Assembly: GCA_037903355.1 (NCBI GenBank)
Contig: JBAJFE010000044.1
Span: forward strand, 51,428 to 115,427
Source of the DNA: Trichuris trichiura
Lineage: Eukaryota; Nematoda; Enoplea; Trichinellida; Trichuridae
Direction: 5' to 3'
Length of the DNA stretch: 64,000 bases
This document shows positions 1-11,700 of this stretch, piece after piece. The first letter of the stretch is position 1. Each line of letters opens with the position of its first letter. The notes beneath the pieces were generated by a model. It did no database searches. It had not been told where the DNA came from and saw nothing but the letters and a program-made list of their open reading frames with translations. Position numbers and translations under genes: made by a program.

Positions 1-1607
1 CGAAGAACGAAGCGAAGCAGAGAATTGCTAGTCGAAAGGCAACTTTTATAAAACCATTCGCCCGTCAACTAATGCCAGTGAACGGACGCTATCGCTGTTG
101 CTCTGTTTGATCAGCGATTGCAAGCACGCGAACGCAAACGTAATCATTACTTCGTCACCGCATTCTGGCAGCTTGTCGCAGTTTTTTAAACTTCATGTCG
201 AATGCGTGCAACGTTTCAACATAGGTTACGAAAATGAGCATACGGAGAAATTATAAAGAAATATATCGCGCGCCGCGTCAAAACGATGTAAAGGCATTTA
301 CGCTTGCATCAGCTTTACATGTCAAGTTGACATTTAAAGATGAAGTAACCACTGAACAACGCGCGGGCGTATATTTTGCAACTATGCCAATAAAACAGCG
401 TTGAAGGTGTTCTCACTCGATCGCGCATTAATTCGATGAAGTCAACAAATAAGATCGAAGAAATGACCAACTAATCAACGGTCCCATTATTGCATTTAGT
501 TCGCTGTTAAAAACGACTCTGAAAGACGGAATTAAGTTACGCCAAAAAAAATGCCGTACACGTTTTTGAAAAGACGGCAAACACATAATGTACCATTGCA
601 GAAGAAAAGATATTTGAACTGATTGTTGTCATTTCACCAGCTACGGACTCGCCTCATTTTCTCTCTGCTACTTAAATGGCAGACGGGAGATCCCGCCGCT
701 ACTGTCAGCATGGAACGACGGATGGCCGAGACTAACTATGAATTCCTTCACGAAGGATATTCAAGGCAAACTTTGAAATTAGATGCTTAAAAACGTAAAC
801 AACCTCTCAAGATGATAAGCATCAATACAGAGACTAATTTAAATGTATAAAAATGAATAAAGCAGCGTCCGGACGCTTCCTCGATAGCTACGCGTCGACT
901 ATAAATAATTTACATAATTGAAGAATAAGTGCAGTTCCAAAATGCTATCATAGATGCCATAGTGGCTCGGCGTTAGCTCAAAACTTGTTGGTTTCCACAG
1001 CCGCGGCATTCAACGCGTCAAAGCGTATGCAGCAGATTATTGAATGCAGTGAGATAAACAACATTATTCCAACCGGACTTCGCGAGTACATTTGACAAAA
1101 AAGGCGTCAACCTGTTTGAACACGCAATTTTGCCAACTTTCGGCGGCATCGCGCTGGATAGTAATAATCATAACTAAATTGGTCACCCAAAGTAGCTCAA
1201 TGAAGCAAACGTTAACAATTTGTTCTGCCAGCTCAGCCAATGAACTAATCAAAAATAGGGAAAGAAAAATCGACAAAACGCGTCAGCGTCTTCCTGCTTG
1301 CCAGCTAGCTTAAGTTAGCTTCGGCTAATCAGGCTTATTGTCTCGCTTAATTTGCATATGCGGCGCGGACTCCAAGCGCATGCCTGACGCCAATTTTTGA
1401 ACTGGGCAAAAAGTACTTAATTACCATTAGCGTACGGTAGAAAACTTAATTATCACTTACGTCAACTTCAAAGTAGCAGCTAAGGCTAAAAGTATGCTTA
1501 ATAATAAGCAGTTTAAACTCTCCCTCTGTCTCCCACTCAGTTTATGTGACGTCACGCAAGCAACATTTTACGGAAGCAGTCTACGGAGAAGCAAGCACCA
1601 ATCAACG

Positions 1608-1889
1608 ATGACTTGGTTAGCCGCGGCGCTTATTGTTTTTGCTTTATGTCGTTCGTTGGAAGGAACAAAATGTTGCGCGCCTGCCGACTGCGTCACGTCA
1701 AATACGACGGAAACATCGTCGACGTCAGGCCAACAATGTGAATGCACAGCAACCGTCGACGACGCGGCAAGCTGCCCGGCTGGTCTGCTTGAATATTCGG
1801 GCAACTCAACTCAAACAAAACCCAAAGAAGCAGCGGCAATGCCGGAGAAAAAGAAGATGTACATTCGTCTGCCTTTGTCAAAATGCTAA
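1608..1889 (+). CDS. Small secreted cysteine-containing protein, nested in an intron
   Basis: I do not recognise this family. The ATG at 1608 opens a 93-residue protein. Its first ~18 residues (MTWLAAALIVFALC...) read as a signal peptide and are followed at once by a Cys-rich stretch with CC, a single Cys and CxC, then a Ser/Thr-rich middle and a Lys-rich tail ending in Cys. The same frame stays open upstream to 1494, but only the 1608 start puts a signal peptide at the N-terminus. An AATAAA lies 22 bases after the stop. The gene sits on the strand opposite the GAPVD1/RME-6 gene, inside the intron that starts at 1965. It could instead be the last exon of a longer gene. The secreted nature is inferred from the leader only. 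Confidence 0.45.
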   Translation: MTWLAAALIVFALCRSLEGTKCCAPADCVTSNTTETSSTSGQQCECTATVDDAASCPAGLLEYSGNSTQTKPKEAAAMPEKKKMYIRLPLSKC

Positions 1890-1910
1890 CATTATTTTTA
1901 AAAAAATTTA

Positions 1911-1916
1911 AATAAA
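1911..1916 (+). terminator. Poly(A) signal AATAAA
   Basis: A canonical hexamer in a T/A-rich tract, 22 bases downstream of the stop of the small secreted gene ending at 1889. Confidence 0.4.
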
Positions 1917-1965
1917 GAATAAATATACAGCGCTATTTGAACTTTCTTGTTTTTTTTCTGCTTAC

Positions 1966-4900
1966 CTCAGTCTGGATAAAGTGACCGGCAACGAGTCGAC
2001 GTCAACACTGCTGAGCAGCAGGCGCAGTTTACGTTTTGCGTCGCCAAATGCTTGGCACTGGGTTACATTAGTGCCGTCAAAGTACGGCATTGGATTATCG
2101 TTGGACGACGACCGCTCGGCCAGTGTAGCTTCGCTCATTTTGACTATTGGAGGGTCGCCACCGCAAGGAGCAATTAGATCATAGCTTCCGTTACCAACTG
2201 TTCTCATAGCGCGATACTTTTCCAATATTTGATCGCCGGTATCCATGTCGACGTCCTCAATAGGCGCCGTCGAAACTGCGGGACTTTGATGGCTAACTGT
2301 TGAGCGCATCGGCAGAACTTTTCCTTCAAAAAAGTATATATGCATATAGCTATTGGAAGAGTCGGCATGCAGCGATGAGCTACCTCGAAGGGCTCTAAAC
2401 TTCAAACTTTTAAGCAACCCATCGCGAGGGCTCTCGTACGGTGGTGACAACGAAAACGACGGAGCTTTCATGCTAATCACTCTGCTAACATGTGGAGTCA
2501 ATTTGCGAGCCATTGCTGCCGCAAAGTTTGCGGAGCGATGACGAGAATTCGAAGGTTGCAACATCAGCGAAAGCTCTTCGCGCTCTTCCAAAACATGGAA
2601 ACTGACCGTCGAAGCTTCAGTAGATGCGGCAGCAGCAGCAGTTGGTGTAACAGAAGCAGACGATAATGAAGGAGAAAGGTAGGAGCGAAAAGAGGACGGC
2701 AACTGAGACAACGATGACGTCGTCTGATTTCTGTCCTTCCAAGAAGATGAGCCGCCAACAAGATTGTCATTTCCCAGCAATGACCCGTCGTCGGGAACTT
2801 CGGAATGAAAAGAACTACCGCTCGATTGGCGTTGCATTGGCTTTTTGCGCCTTTCCCATGCCGCGGTCGTTTCCGGTTGGTATCCCTCCTCGGAATTGGG
2901 TTGAATGGAAGAACACGGAGCCTGGCAGCCGCTGACCGACGGGAAAACATCGTTTTCAAATTCCTTAAAAGCAAAAATGTCACAAAACCATCCTAAAAGT
3001 ATTTTGCATAAGAAAAAGTTGACTGAAAACATAAACATGCATCCACCTTTGGGATATCGACTAACAGTAAGACATGTTGACGCGTTGCTCGCAAGCGAGG
3101 AAAAGTTATTCTATAATCGTCGCGGTTTGACCTATTGAGAGCCATGTAGACGAAAAGAGCAAAGCTGACGTAATTTCTGAGCGTAAGCGCACGCCGGCTG
3201 CGCAGCGCTAATCAAATCTAGGCGAGAGCTAAGTGAAGGAAGCATTTTGAATACTTTTTCTCTGCTCATTTAAATTCGTGAAAATGACAGCACCCGAAAA
3301 GTGTCAATTACAATTAACATTGATACGAGCGTTTCGCAACGACCATTTTGCGCTTTAAGCTTACGCGCAACGCAATTAAGCGGCTAACAGTACGAAAACG
3401 GATTAGACATCTGCTACGTCATCAATCAGCCTGCAAATAAGCAAGCGCATCAACAAAGTGCAAAGCTTTTTCTAACCGGACAAAACGGCTATTCGAAAAG
3501 GCGTCTGAAAAGTCGCATTAATCAATTCAAAATAGTAAAAAAAAGCAACAAACACGAACAGGCCGACGCCCACGATTGACGCTGACATTTGAATTGAGAA
3601 AAAAAAGGTACCTGACTACTATTAACGTAGTGTAGTTATTTTTCAAATCAAAACTTAGCAATTCAAAATGAATACGAACGCGTATTAACAATTGTTTTAA
3701 CAATGTTTTCAACTTTAAGGTTGTTAGCAACATTAGCTCGCTAAAGCTTTGCCATGCGAATGAGCGTCTGCTCGCATGATCGATGGGAACAATTCTGAAA
3801 GCCGCGCTAACGATATTCAAATTGAACGCCCTATATAAAGGGAGCAAGTTTCGCGGTTACGCAACAAGTTCGCAAAGGCGGTTGCGTAAATGAGTAAACA
3901 AGAGTCGGCAGCACGAGTTGTTGCTACTTTCGGTAGCTAATTTGCATAAAAAGGCAGACAATTCCTAAAAAAAGGCAAAGACCTAAAGACAACCAACCTG
4001 CAGACGTTCGTCTTGACGAATTCCGGGCTCGTTTTCCGAGTCCGAAGCGCCAGCGTCGACTGACCAGGTGTCGCTACGATCGCACAGGGACGATTGATCG
4101 CTTGGCGGCACTTTGGAAGAAGTGGTCGCCTTCATTGGGACCAAATCGAAGCGAGGCATAATGGGCGTCTGACAGGGTACCAAATCGGGCAAAAGACCGG
4201 ACTGACTTCCATTGATCACAATTGCGCTGGGCGTTTCGCCGCCCATTTCCGAATCGCTGGCCAGCACGTCCGTTGACCAACTGTCGCTGACCATTGAATG
4301 GGTCTCGTCACCTAAAAAGGAGTCAACTCAAAAAAAAACAATAATTAAAAGCATTTTTTTGGAAAAAGAATATTTTTTCTCTACGGACAAGCGCTTGGAA
4401 GAAATTAAAATCTAAAAAACAAAAAACATCCCCGCTTCGGCTAATCACTCACTGATAAAGGAACTAATTTGAGTCGGCAGTCTATTCAAAAATGCGTTCA
4501 CTTGGCAAAATGCCAAAAAGATGTTTGACAATTGTTGTCAACTTAAATGCGCAGCCAAATCATTCATCTGAACGCTGAATCAATTTGTACACACCACCGT
4601 GACGTGAACATCTGCTGAATGAGTGTACAAAGACGATTTTTATGATTCACGCTACCGCGTTGCAAAAAATTGATAAGCGAATTGGCAAAAACTTTTTTTG
4701 AATATTTAACTTGCCACAGCTGACCACCTGAGCTCATTCGTAGCCATCTCACGCGCCAATACGTGTGAGAAGCAACTCGCGTGCTACGGAGAGCGGAAAA
4801 AAGAGTTTGCAAAATATGCGAACCGCAAACGTAGTGTGTCCTCATTCGAAGCTACTCGTCAATTGGATTTTGTTTTGTCATTCAGGGCGCCGCCAGTCGA

Positions 4901-7900
4901 CTCATTCATCAGACAATTCGTCTCTCTTTTCACGCATAGGGTCAGTAATCTCAAAGGTCATCGTTCCATGGCGCAAAAACTGCGCACACAAAACAATGGC
5001 TAACAATTGCGAGAAGGCGGCTTCTTTTGAAGTTGGCTACCCGCTTATGGCCGCCCAAGGGAATATGTAAAATCATTGGCTGACAATTACAATTTGAATG
5101 AGGTTACCGCGAGACAAATAAAAATAATAAACGTACGGTGAAACTCTCTTGTAGGTCTAGGTATACCAAACTTTCCAAAGCGTTCTTCCATAGCGGCTTC
5201 CTTTATAGCCGGGATGACCAACGAACCGGAGCTCACTTTGGGTCGAGCACTATTGCCACTTGTGCTTTGGCTGCTCAACTCGTAGGCGTTATCTTAAGGA
5301 GATAAGCTCTCAAGAGACGCCAAGTTGATTTTAAAAAAAAATTACCATTCGGGTCAAGGGGGACCGACGAGGGCGTATCTCGACCAGATATACTAGGCGA
5401 TCCCCGACCGCTAACGTTAGCCGAAATAGGGACGACGTCAACGTCGGAAAAGTTATCATTTAGAGCGGACATGTCGGCATTGGTCATTTGTTCAACGCTG
5501 GACGTCATGGAAGCTTGCTCGTCGCTGACAGCTTCGTCAAAATGGTCGCTACTAGCACCCATCGACTCAGCGTCCGCATTCAAAAGGAAACGAGTTCTTT
5601 TCGCGCTGCAGACCATATTTTCTTCTCGACGATATTTCTCCTGACGAACCATTGACAAAACTTTATCCTCTGCCAAAAGACCAATCGGTTCGGGTGAACT
5701 GCTTATAGGTATAAGTAGTACGGTCGGGGCGTCGGTCGAGGCGGAATTCGAACTGTCCGACTCGGAAGGACTCTTCATCAGCGATATACCAATGTTCTTT
5801 GGTAACTTAATGTACGAGCGACTACGCGAAGGGGTCGGCTCCCCGTCAACGCTGCACGTCTGTTGAGGACTTGTGCAAAACCGTGTAGGCAAAGTGCTCA
5901 CCAACTGCTTCATCTCATTCCAAACCGTTTCAACTTCCGGCGGTGGTGACGCTGACGATTCGCAAACTCGTCTAATTAAGTTCAACTTAAAAAAAGGCAC
6001 TGCGGCTAACCTGACGATCACAAAACTACAGTAAGCGCTTACCAACTTGTCCAGCTCTTCGATGGTCATTGCCGATAGATGTCTGGTCAACTTACCGTCC
6101 AACTGATATATGTCTTCCAAGCCGGTAAGATTACCCGACGAATTGCAAAGAATTGAATAAACTATACTGGACACTGGATCGGCTTCGAACTGACCGTACA
6201 ATTCGACCAATTTTGGGTCGGTGCTATCCCATTGGCTGACAGCCAACGTTTGCAATATTTGGCCAATTTGAATGAGATTGAAGCGCGCAACATTGCCGAT
6301 CGTTGTATCGGAAAGAATTCCAAACGCTTCCGGAGTGGCAATGGCGGGACAAAGAAAATAGGTGAACACCAGTTCGGTGCATACGAGGTCACAATCGGAC
6401 GGAGGCAACTTTGCCGCGTAACGAAGCATACCGTGCAACTGGCGCAGCAGCCAGGCCAAAGATGGAGGAAAGCAGTGCAAACTGGCCTTGATCGACTGGA
6501 CGAACTGTTGAGTACTGCTCACCAGCTGTTGGATGATTGTCTTGCGATATTTTGCCACGTTTTCCTTGTATTGGGCGCTTCCTGAAACAAAGTCATCCGA
6601 AATTCCAATTAAAAACGCATCTTTCATCTCGGGACGACAAACTATCGCATTATTTGCGTCACAAGCATTTTTGGAACAAAAATAAAAAAGAGGGCGCTCT
6701 CACGTATATGAAAATTATATATGCGCAACGACAGAAGGTCCTATAACGAAAGATAACGATGTTTGAAAAATGTGATTAGCAGGCTGACTTGAGTACGGTA
6801 GGTAATTCAAACTTTTGAATGTTCTCAAAAATTAGCATAACCTCATGAAGAAGCGAAGAAAGGACATTTCGCTACGCGAGTCTGACTAATAAAAGTAAAT
6901 TAAATAAAAAACGGAATTTTACAAAGAAGCGAGAGCACTTGCATACGTAGTTGATTTATTATAAATGCAATAATGACTTAAGAATTCTTTTGCATTAGCA
7001 AAGATTGAAAGATTCCTAAAATACTTATGAAAAAGAGTGCTTATACGAAAGTGTTATCTCTTAGTTTTAATGAAGAATTCTGCCGAAACCCTAATGCTGC
7101 TGCTTGTTTTGAAGAGTTTGTTTGTCGTGTGGAATTCATGAAAGCGAAAACGATACTAAACAAACAGGAACCGTGTTAAGCACACAAAATTCAAGCGTTG
7201 TGTAAATGAAACATTTCGGTTTGTTTGCAAAGGAAAAGGGAAACTACCGGCAAACAGGAAAGTCGATTAATGAAAACTGAATGTGCTACGTACCTTCGGC
7301 GCCGTAATAGGCCAATTTTTCCGAAGCCGACAAGCGCATAGCCGCCCTGTCAGGATCGAGATCCAAAAAGAGCTCATTTTCGCTGATCAAACGTAAAACG
7401 GGTGCGTGCAAGGCGGAAGTTAAAAACAACTTGACCGAGAACAAACTTTCGATCAGCAAACGGTAGAGCTTACAGAAACTGCCGCGACCCTTTCGCAATG
7501 TACGACGCAGATCCAACTGGCTGTTGGATACTAGCTGTAAGCGCATAAGGCATGAAAGAGCTTCGACTAGGCACTTTTCGTCCCCAAGAAATTGGCAACA
7601 ACCAAAAGCACCAGAAAAAAAGATACGACACGCCTCATCGCTGCTACTGTACGGTGGGTCCAACGTGTCGGCCAAATGAAGAATATTCGCCACCAGTCGG
7701 CTATTGTTAAGCAAAAGGCGTAGCAATTCTGTCAATGTAGCCGTGTAACTTGGTAAAACCGATATGGCGTCTCGAAAAGTCGCATTTTCGTAATAGGACA
7801 GCTGCGCGCAACAGTTCTGCAAACTACCATCTACGTGCAACTGCACAAGACGAGATAACGTCTCGTGTTGATGACTTTGAATCCAGCAAGCCTAACAACA

Positions 7901-8077
7901 ACTACACTTCCACGGCAACAAGCCAAAATTGACAAAAAAATTTACCTTGACAAGTCCAACCGTTCCTTCTTCGACATCGTTATTTAGAAGCAAAATCTGC
8001 TCGAGCTCCGACGTCACCAGCAACTTTTCATCGCGTAGACGATAGCAAAGATTCAACAGATCGTCTCGAAAAGGCAT
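1966..8077 (-). CDS. rme-6: GAPVD1/RME-6-like Rab5 GEF with RasGAP-like domain, 3' end outside window
   Basis: Exons (minus strand): 8077-7946, 7891-7294, 6581-5346, 5292-5137, 4311-3998 and 2963-1966. All junctions keep frame and give 1144 residues with no stop. The family (human GAPVD1, C. elegans RME-6) is a Rab5 exchange factor of early endosomes. The start (MPFRDDLLNLCYRLRDEKL) aligns with the family N-terminus. Exons 2-3 hold the RasGAP-like domain, including an FLCPAIATPE motif near residue 320. Exons 4-5 hold two conserved acidic motifs, SDSWSTDVLASDSE and SDTWSVDAGASDSE. The last exon carries DAKRKLRLLLSS, which in the family directly precedes the C-terminal VPS9 catalytic domain. 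It ends at a strong donor (CTGAG|GTAAGC, 1965), and no VPS9 sequence appears in 1-1964, so the remaining exons should lie beyond position 1. A 39 bp in-frame segment near 5980-6015 could be a tiny intron. Confidence 0.92.
4312..5136 (-). other. Intron of the GAPVD1/RME-6 gene
   Basis: An 825 bp intron between exons 4 and 5 of the minus-strand gene, with donor ACC|GTACGT and acceptor TTTTTAG. The short open frames in it have no recognisable content. Confidence 0.75.
6764..6838. repeat. Dispersed fragment of the ~430 bp repeat
   Basis: These 75 bases match the segment around 13793-13863 of the tandem repeat (shared GATTAGCAGGCT and TTCAAACTTTTGAAT blocks). They lie in the 712 bp intron (6582-7293) of the GAPVD1/RME-6 gene, so the repeat is dispersed as well as tandem. 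Confidence 0.65.
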
Positions 8078-8583
8078 AACTTATTCGAACGACGAGACGG
8101 CGTTAACTCATCTCGTCAATAGTTAACAAATAATATAAAGTACAGTAAGGAAGTAATAAAGTATGAAGACAACTAGTAAACAATAATTGCTTCCCACATA
8201 ACGCATTTTCTACTTGCGTTATACGTATAGAATTGCGATGCTGATTAAATAATAGATTTCTTTATTGGTCGTAGTGTAATTAGCATAGCTGCTGAAACAT
8301 TTTTTTCGCCTTAGAAAGCAAAATGTATTTCTAAATCGCAGCTGTATGACTAAGCATAATTGTTTCGTTGTTCAACCAACACGCCAGCATACCAATGAAA
8401 TTCTCTGCATGGCAATTTTCCATGAACCACAGCGGTTTGTCTGCTAATATTCCCAAAGGTCATATTTTAAGCATAACACCCATGCTGTACCTAAGCCTAA
8501 ATCAAAGTATAACTTTTACTTGAAGTGGCTTATATGATTTTTAAAATCTTTCGCCAGCCAGAACAGGTTAGCTTAAATCATAC
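8078..8583. other. Intergenic, ending in a partial tandem-repeat unit
   Basis: This is the 5' flank of the GAPVD1/RME-6 gene, without recognisable genes. The last ~55 bases (about 8530-8583) match the 3' part of the ~430 bp repeat unit (TTTAAAAT, CGCCAGCCAGAACAGG). They are the left half of a unit interrupted by the retrotransposon. Confidence 0.6.
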
Positions 8584-8755
8584 TGTAACGGTAGAGATAA
8601 GCAGGTACAACGGAATGCAGGTACGAGGGGTACAGTAGACACACGTCAGAGAAAGAGTAGTGAGTAGTAGGCTTCGGTACCGTCAGCGTTATTTTGTGTG
8701 CGTCCGGCGTGGTACGGTGAATAAAAGGTTTGAAGACACTCGGTGGTCTGTTACA
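8584..8755 (+). repeat. 5' LTR of the Ty3/gypsy element
   Basis: 172 bp with TGTAAC...GTTACA ends. It contains AATAAA near its 3' end (in GTGAATAAAAGG), which may serve as the poly(A) signal. It differs from the 3' LTR by one T. Confidence 0.95.
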
Positions 8756-8759
8756 TATT

Positions 8760-8771
8760 TGGCGACCGCGG
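8760..8771 (+). promoter_or_regulatory. Candidate primer-binding site
   Basis: TGGCGACCGCGG starts four bases after the 5' LTR. The leading TGG pairs with the CCA end of a tRNA, so the primer would be a tRNA ending ...CGGTCGCCA. I cannot say which tRNA this is. Confidence 0.55.
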
Positions 8772-8795
8772 CTATTTCGTTCCAAAGACTCCTAA

Positions 8796-11700
8796 ATGGT
8801 GAAAACGCGTAGTGGTAAGTCAGAATCGTCAGACAGCCCGCTGGAGGAAGGCTTCGTCGAGAGCTGTGACGTTAGGGAGGCAATACCCACGAGGGGCCGG
8901 CGTGAAGAGGACGCCATCGGTTCAATAGGTCGCGGAGGACCTTGGTGCCAACCCCCTGGTACACTCTCGTCAGCAATGGACGTCGAGGTGTGGCTCGGAC
9001 GACTGCACGATTACTTGACTGCGAATACCATACCGAAAGCGCGTTGGGTGCCCATTATGAAGTCCCTGGTCGACGATAAGATTTATAAGAGCTTAAACTC
9101 TCTAGGCCAAGAGTGCACCTATGAAACATTGAAATCGCATTTGCGACGGCGATTCAGAAAAGACGATTCTCTCTTCGTTCAGCGCCTACAGTTTCTCCAG
9201 CGCGTGCAGAAGCCAGGAGAATCAGTCGATGATTTTGCTGATGAATTGCGATGCCTCGGAGCAGAAGTCGGGAAGCAGGATGACGATTTGAAAGAGCAAT
9301 TCATCATGGGACTGCAAGATACCGCTGCACAAAGGCATCTTCTGGACAAAAGACCAGATTCCTTCGATCAAGCGGTGCAGATCGCCAAGCAATATCGTGC
9401 TGCGCAAGCATCGGTAGAAAACATGCAGAGGAGAAAACGACTGATGGTGACAGGTGGCTGCCAGGACGTGTACGCTATTGAGGGGAGCGGCCCCAGCACG
9501 ACAGAGAATCAGCTCATTGTGACAGCGCTAGAGCGCATTGAAGACCGATTGTCCCGGCTGGAAGTCGCGCATCAGCGAGACGAGCATAGAATCGGAAGAA
9601 AAAGTCATCGCGAAGGCACAGCGATGAGAGAGGCTGCTCGAAGCAAAGCTGAGCTGACCTGTTTTGTTTGTGCTACGACGGGTCATTTTGCTCGAGATTG
9701 TCCCATGCGGCAAAGAGAGAGCAACGCAACGGAGGACTCAGCGATGAGCTTGACGGATGCTGCGCTATCACGAGAAAGCAGACGTTTGCCGTATGTCGAG
9801 GTGGAAGTCTCCAATGGAATGAGGTTGAATGCTCTGGTGGACACAGGAGCCGTAGCGACCTTCGCACACGAAAGCTTACTTGAACAGTGCGGAATCCCCA
9901 TGCAACCATGGAAGCAGGCAACATTTAAAGGAGTGGATGGAGCTCAGGTATGTCCCAAGGGCAAGGCACAGCTCGAGCTAACATGCTTGGGAAGGCAACT
10001 CAGGGTGAACGCGGTGGTCCTGGCTGCTCCACCGTGTCCTTTAGCTTTGGGCATGGATGCGTTGACGTCGTTGGGTGTGACGCTGGAGCTCTCTGCACAG
10101 GGATCACTGGTCCAATTAATGAATGACCAGCAGCCAACGGATAAAGAGATTCTGCCGACGAGGGCTGAAAGTTGGACCGGAGAGGAACCAATCACGTCAG
10201 TAATGGCCGGAGTGACTTACGGCGAGCACCTTAATGGCGTTCAGAGAGCAGAAGTGGAAAAGGTTTTGCAATCTTTTCCTCAGCTGTTTAAGAAGGCGGG
10301 GAATCACGCGGCGGCGGATCATGGAATCACCCATCGAATACCAACACAGGCAGTAAATCCTATCACGTGTCGCCCGTATCGCGTCTCAAGTAGTGAGCGA
10401 AAAGCGATAGCAGAACAGGTGAATGAAATGATGAGAGATGGAATCGTGGAAAGATCCAGCAGTCCGTGGTCATTCCCGGTAGTAATGGTGCGGAAACGGG
10501 ATAGCACCTGGCGATTCTGTGTGGACTACCGCCGTCTAAACGCTATTACCATACGGGACGTCTATCCGATGCCTCGGATGGACGACGTGCTAGACCGTGT
10601 GGGGGGCGCGCGGTACTTTTCAAAGTTGGATTTCAAGAGCGGCTATTGGCAGATTCCGGTGGAGCCGGCGGATCGAGAAAAAACTGCCTTTGTAACGCCA
10701 GATGGCTTATACCAATTCAAGAAGATGCCGTTTGGACTATGTAATGCCCCAGCGACTTTCTCACGTCTGATGGATCACGTGTTGGGAAATTTGAAATGGA
10801 CGGCGTGTCTCAGTTACATGGATGACATACTTGTCTTCTCAGCTACATTCGACGAGCATGTAACTCGCCTCAAAGCGGTACTCAGTGCGTTGGCCAACAA
10901 CGGATTGTGTCTACAACCGACAAAGTGTGTTATCGGCACTGATAAAACGGAATACTTGGGCCATGTAATAGATGCTACAGGAGTGCACCCGGATCCGGCG
11001 AAAGTAGAAGCTATATCAGCGTTTCCGAGACCGCAAACAGTCAGACAGCTGAGAAGGTTCATTGGTATGACTAGCTATTACCGAAGGTTCGTGCGAAACT
11101 TTGCAACAATCATGCGTCCACTTAGTCGGCTGTTGAAAAAGACAGAAACGTGGAGTTGGAGTACTGAACAGGAGAAAGCGTTTCTGGACCTAAAGGAGAG
11201 GATGAAACATCCACCTGTGTTGCATCACTTTCGGGAAGATTGGTTCACGGAATTACATTGCGATGCTAGCAGGGAAGGCTTGGGAGCAGTACTGATTCAG
11301 TCGAAGGATGAAGAAGAGCACGTCATTCTTTATTTAAGCCGCATGCTAACATCGACTGAACAAAGGTACCACTCAAATGAGTTGGAATGTTTAGCGGTTG
11401 TCTGGGCTCTGCGGATGGTACGTCCGTACGTTTTGGGTCGAAAATTTAGGGTCGTGACGGATAATGCAGCAGTAAAGTGGCTCTTCGAAAGGCGACAGTC
11501 GAACGACAAATTTGGAAGATGGGCCATGGCTGTGACGGAGTATCTTGACGTGTGTGAGTTCGTACATCGTGCAGGTCGAGCAAATGTGGTGGCAGATGCG
11601 CTGTCTCGAGCACCGGTGGGTAAGGCGGTGTCCGAAGCAGATATAGCGGAAGAGTTAATGCTGTGTGCAGCAGTCTGTGACGGCGTTAGCCGGGAAGAGC

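Larger units (their letters stand above)
1..1965 (-). other. Intron of the GAPVD1/RME-6 gene, open at the window edge
   Basis: The minus-strand donor at 1965 has no matching acceptor plus VPS9-type exon in this stretch, so it is read as a long intron. Apart from the nested plus-strand gene at 1608-1889, I see no conserved coding sequence, RNA gene or repeat here. Confidence 0.6.

Noticed and set aside
5977..6015. Possible 39 bp in-frame intron in the RasGAP exon of the GAPVD1/RME-6 gene
   Set aside because: Shorter than any other intron here (49 bp minimum), and the frame is open without removing it. It cannot be decided from sequence alone.
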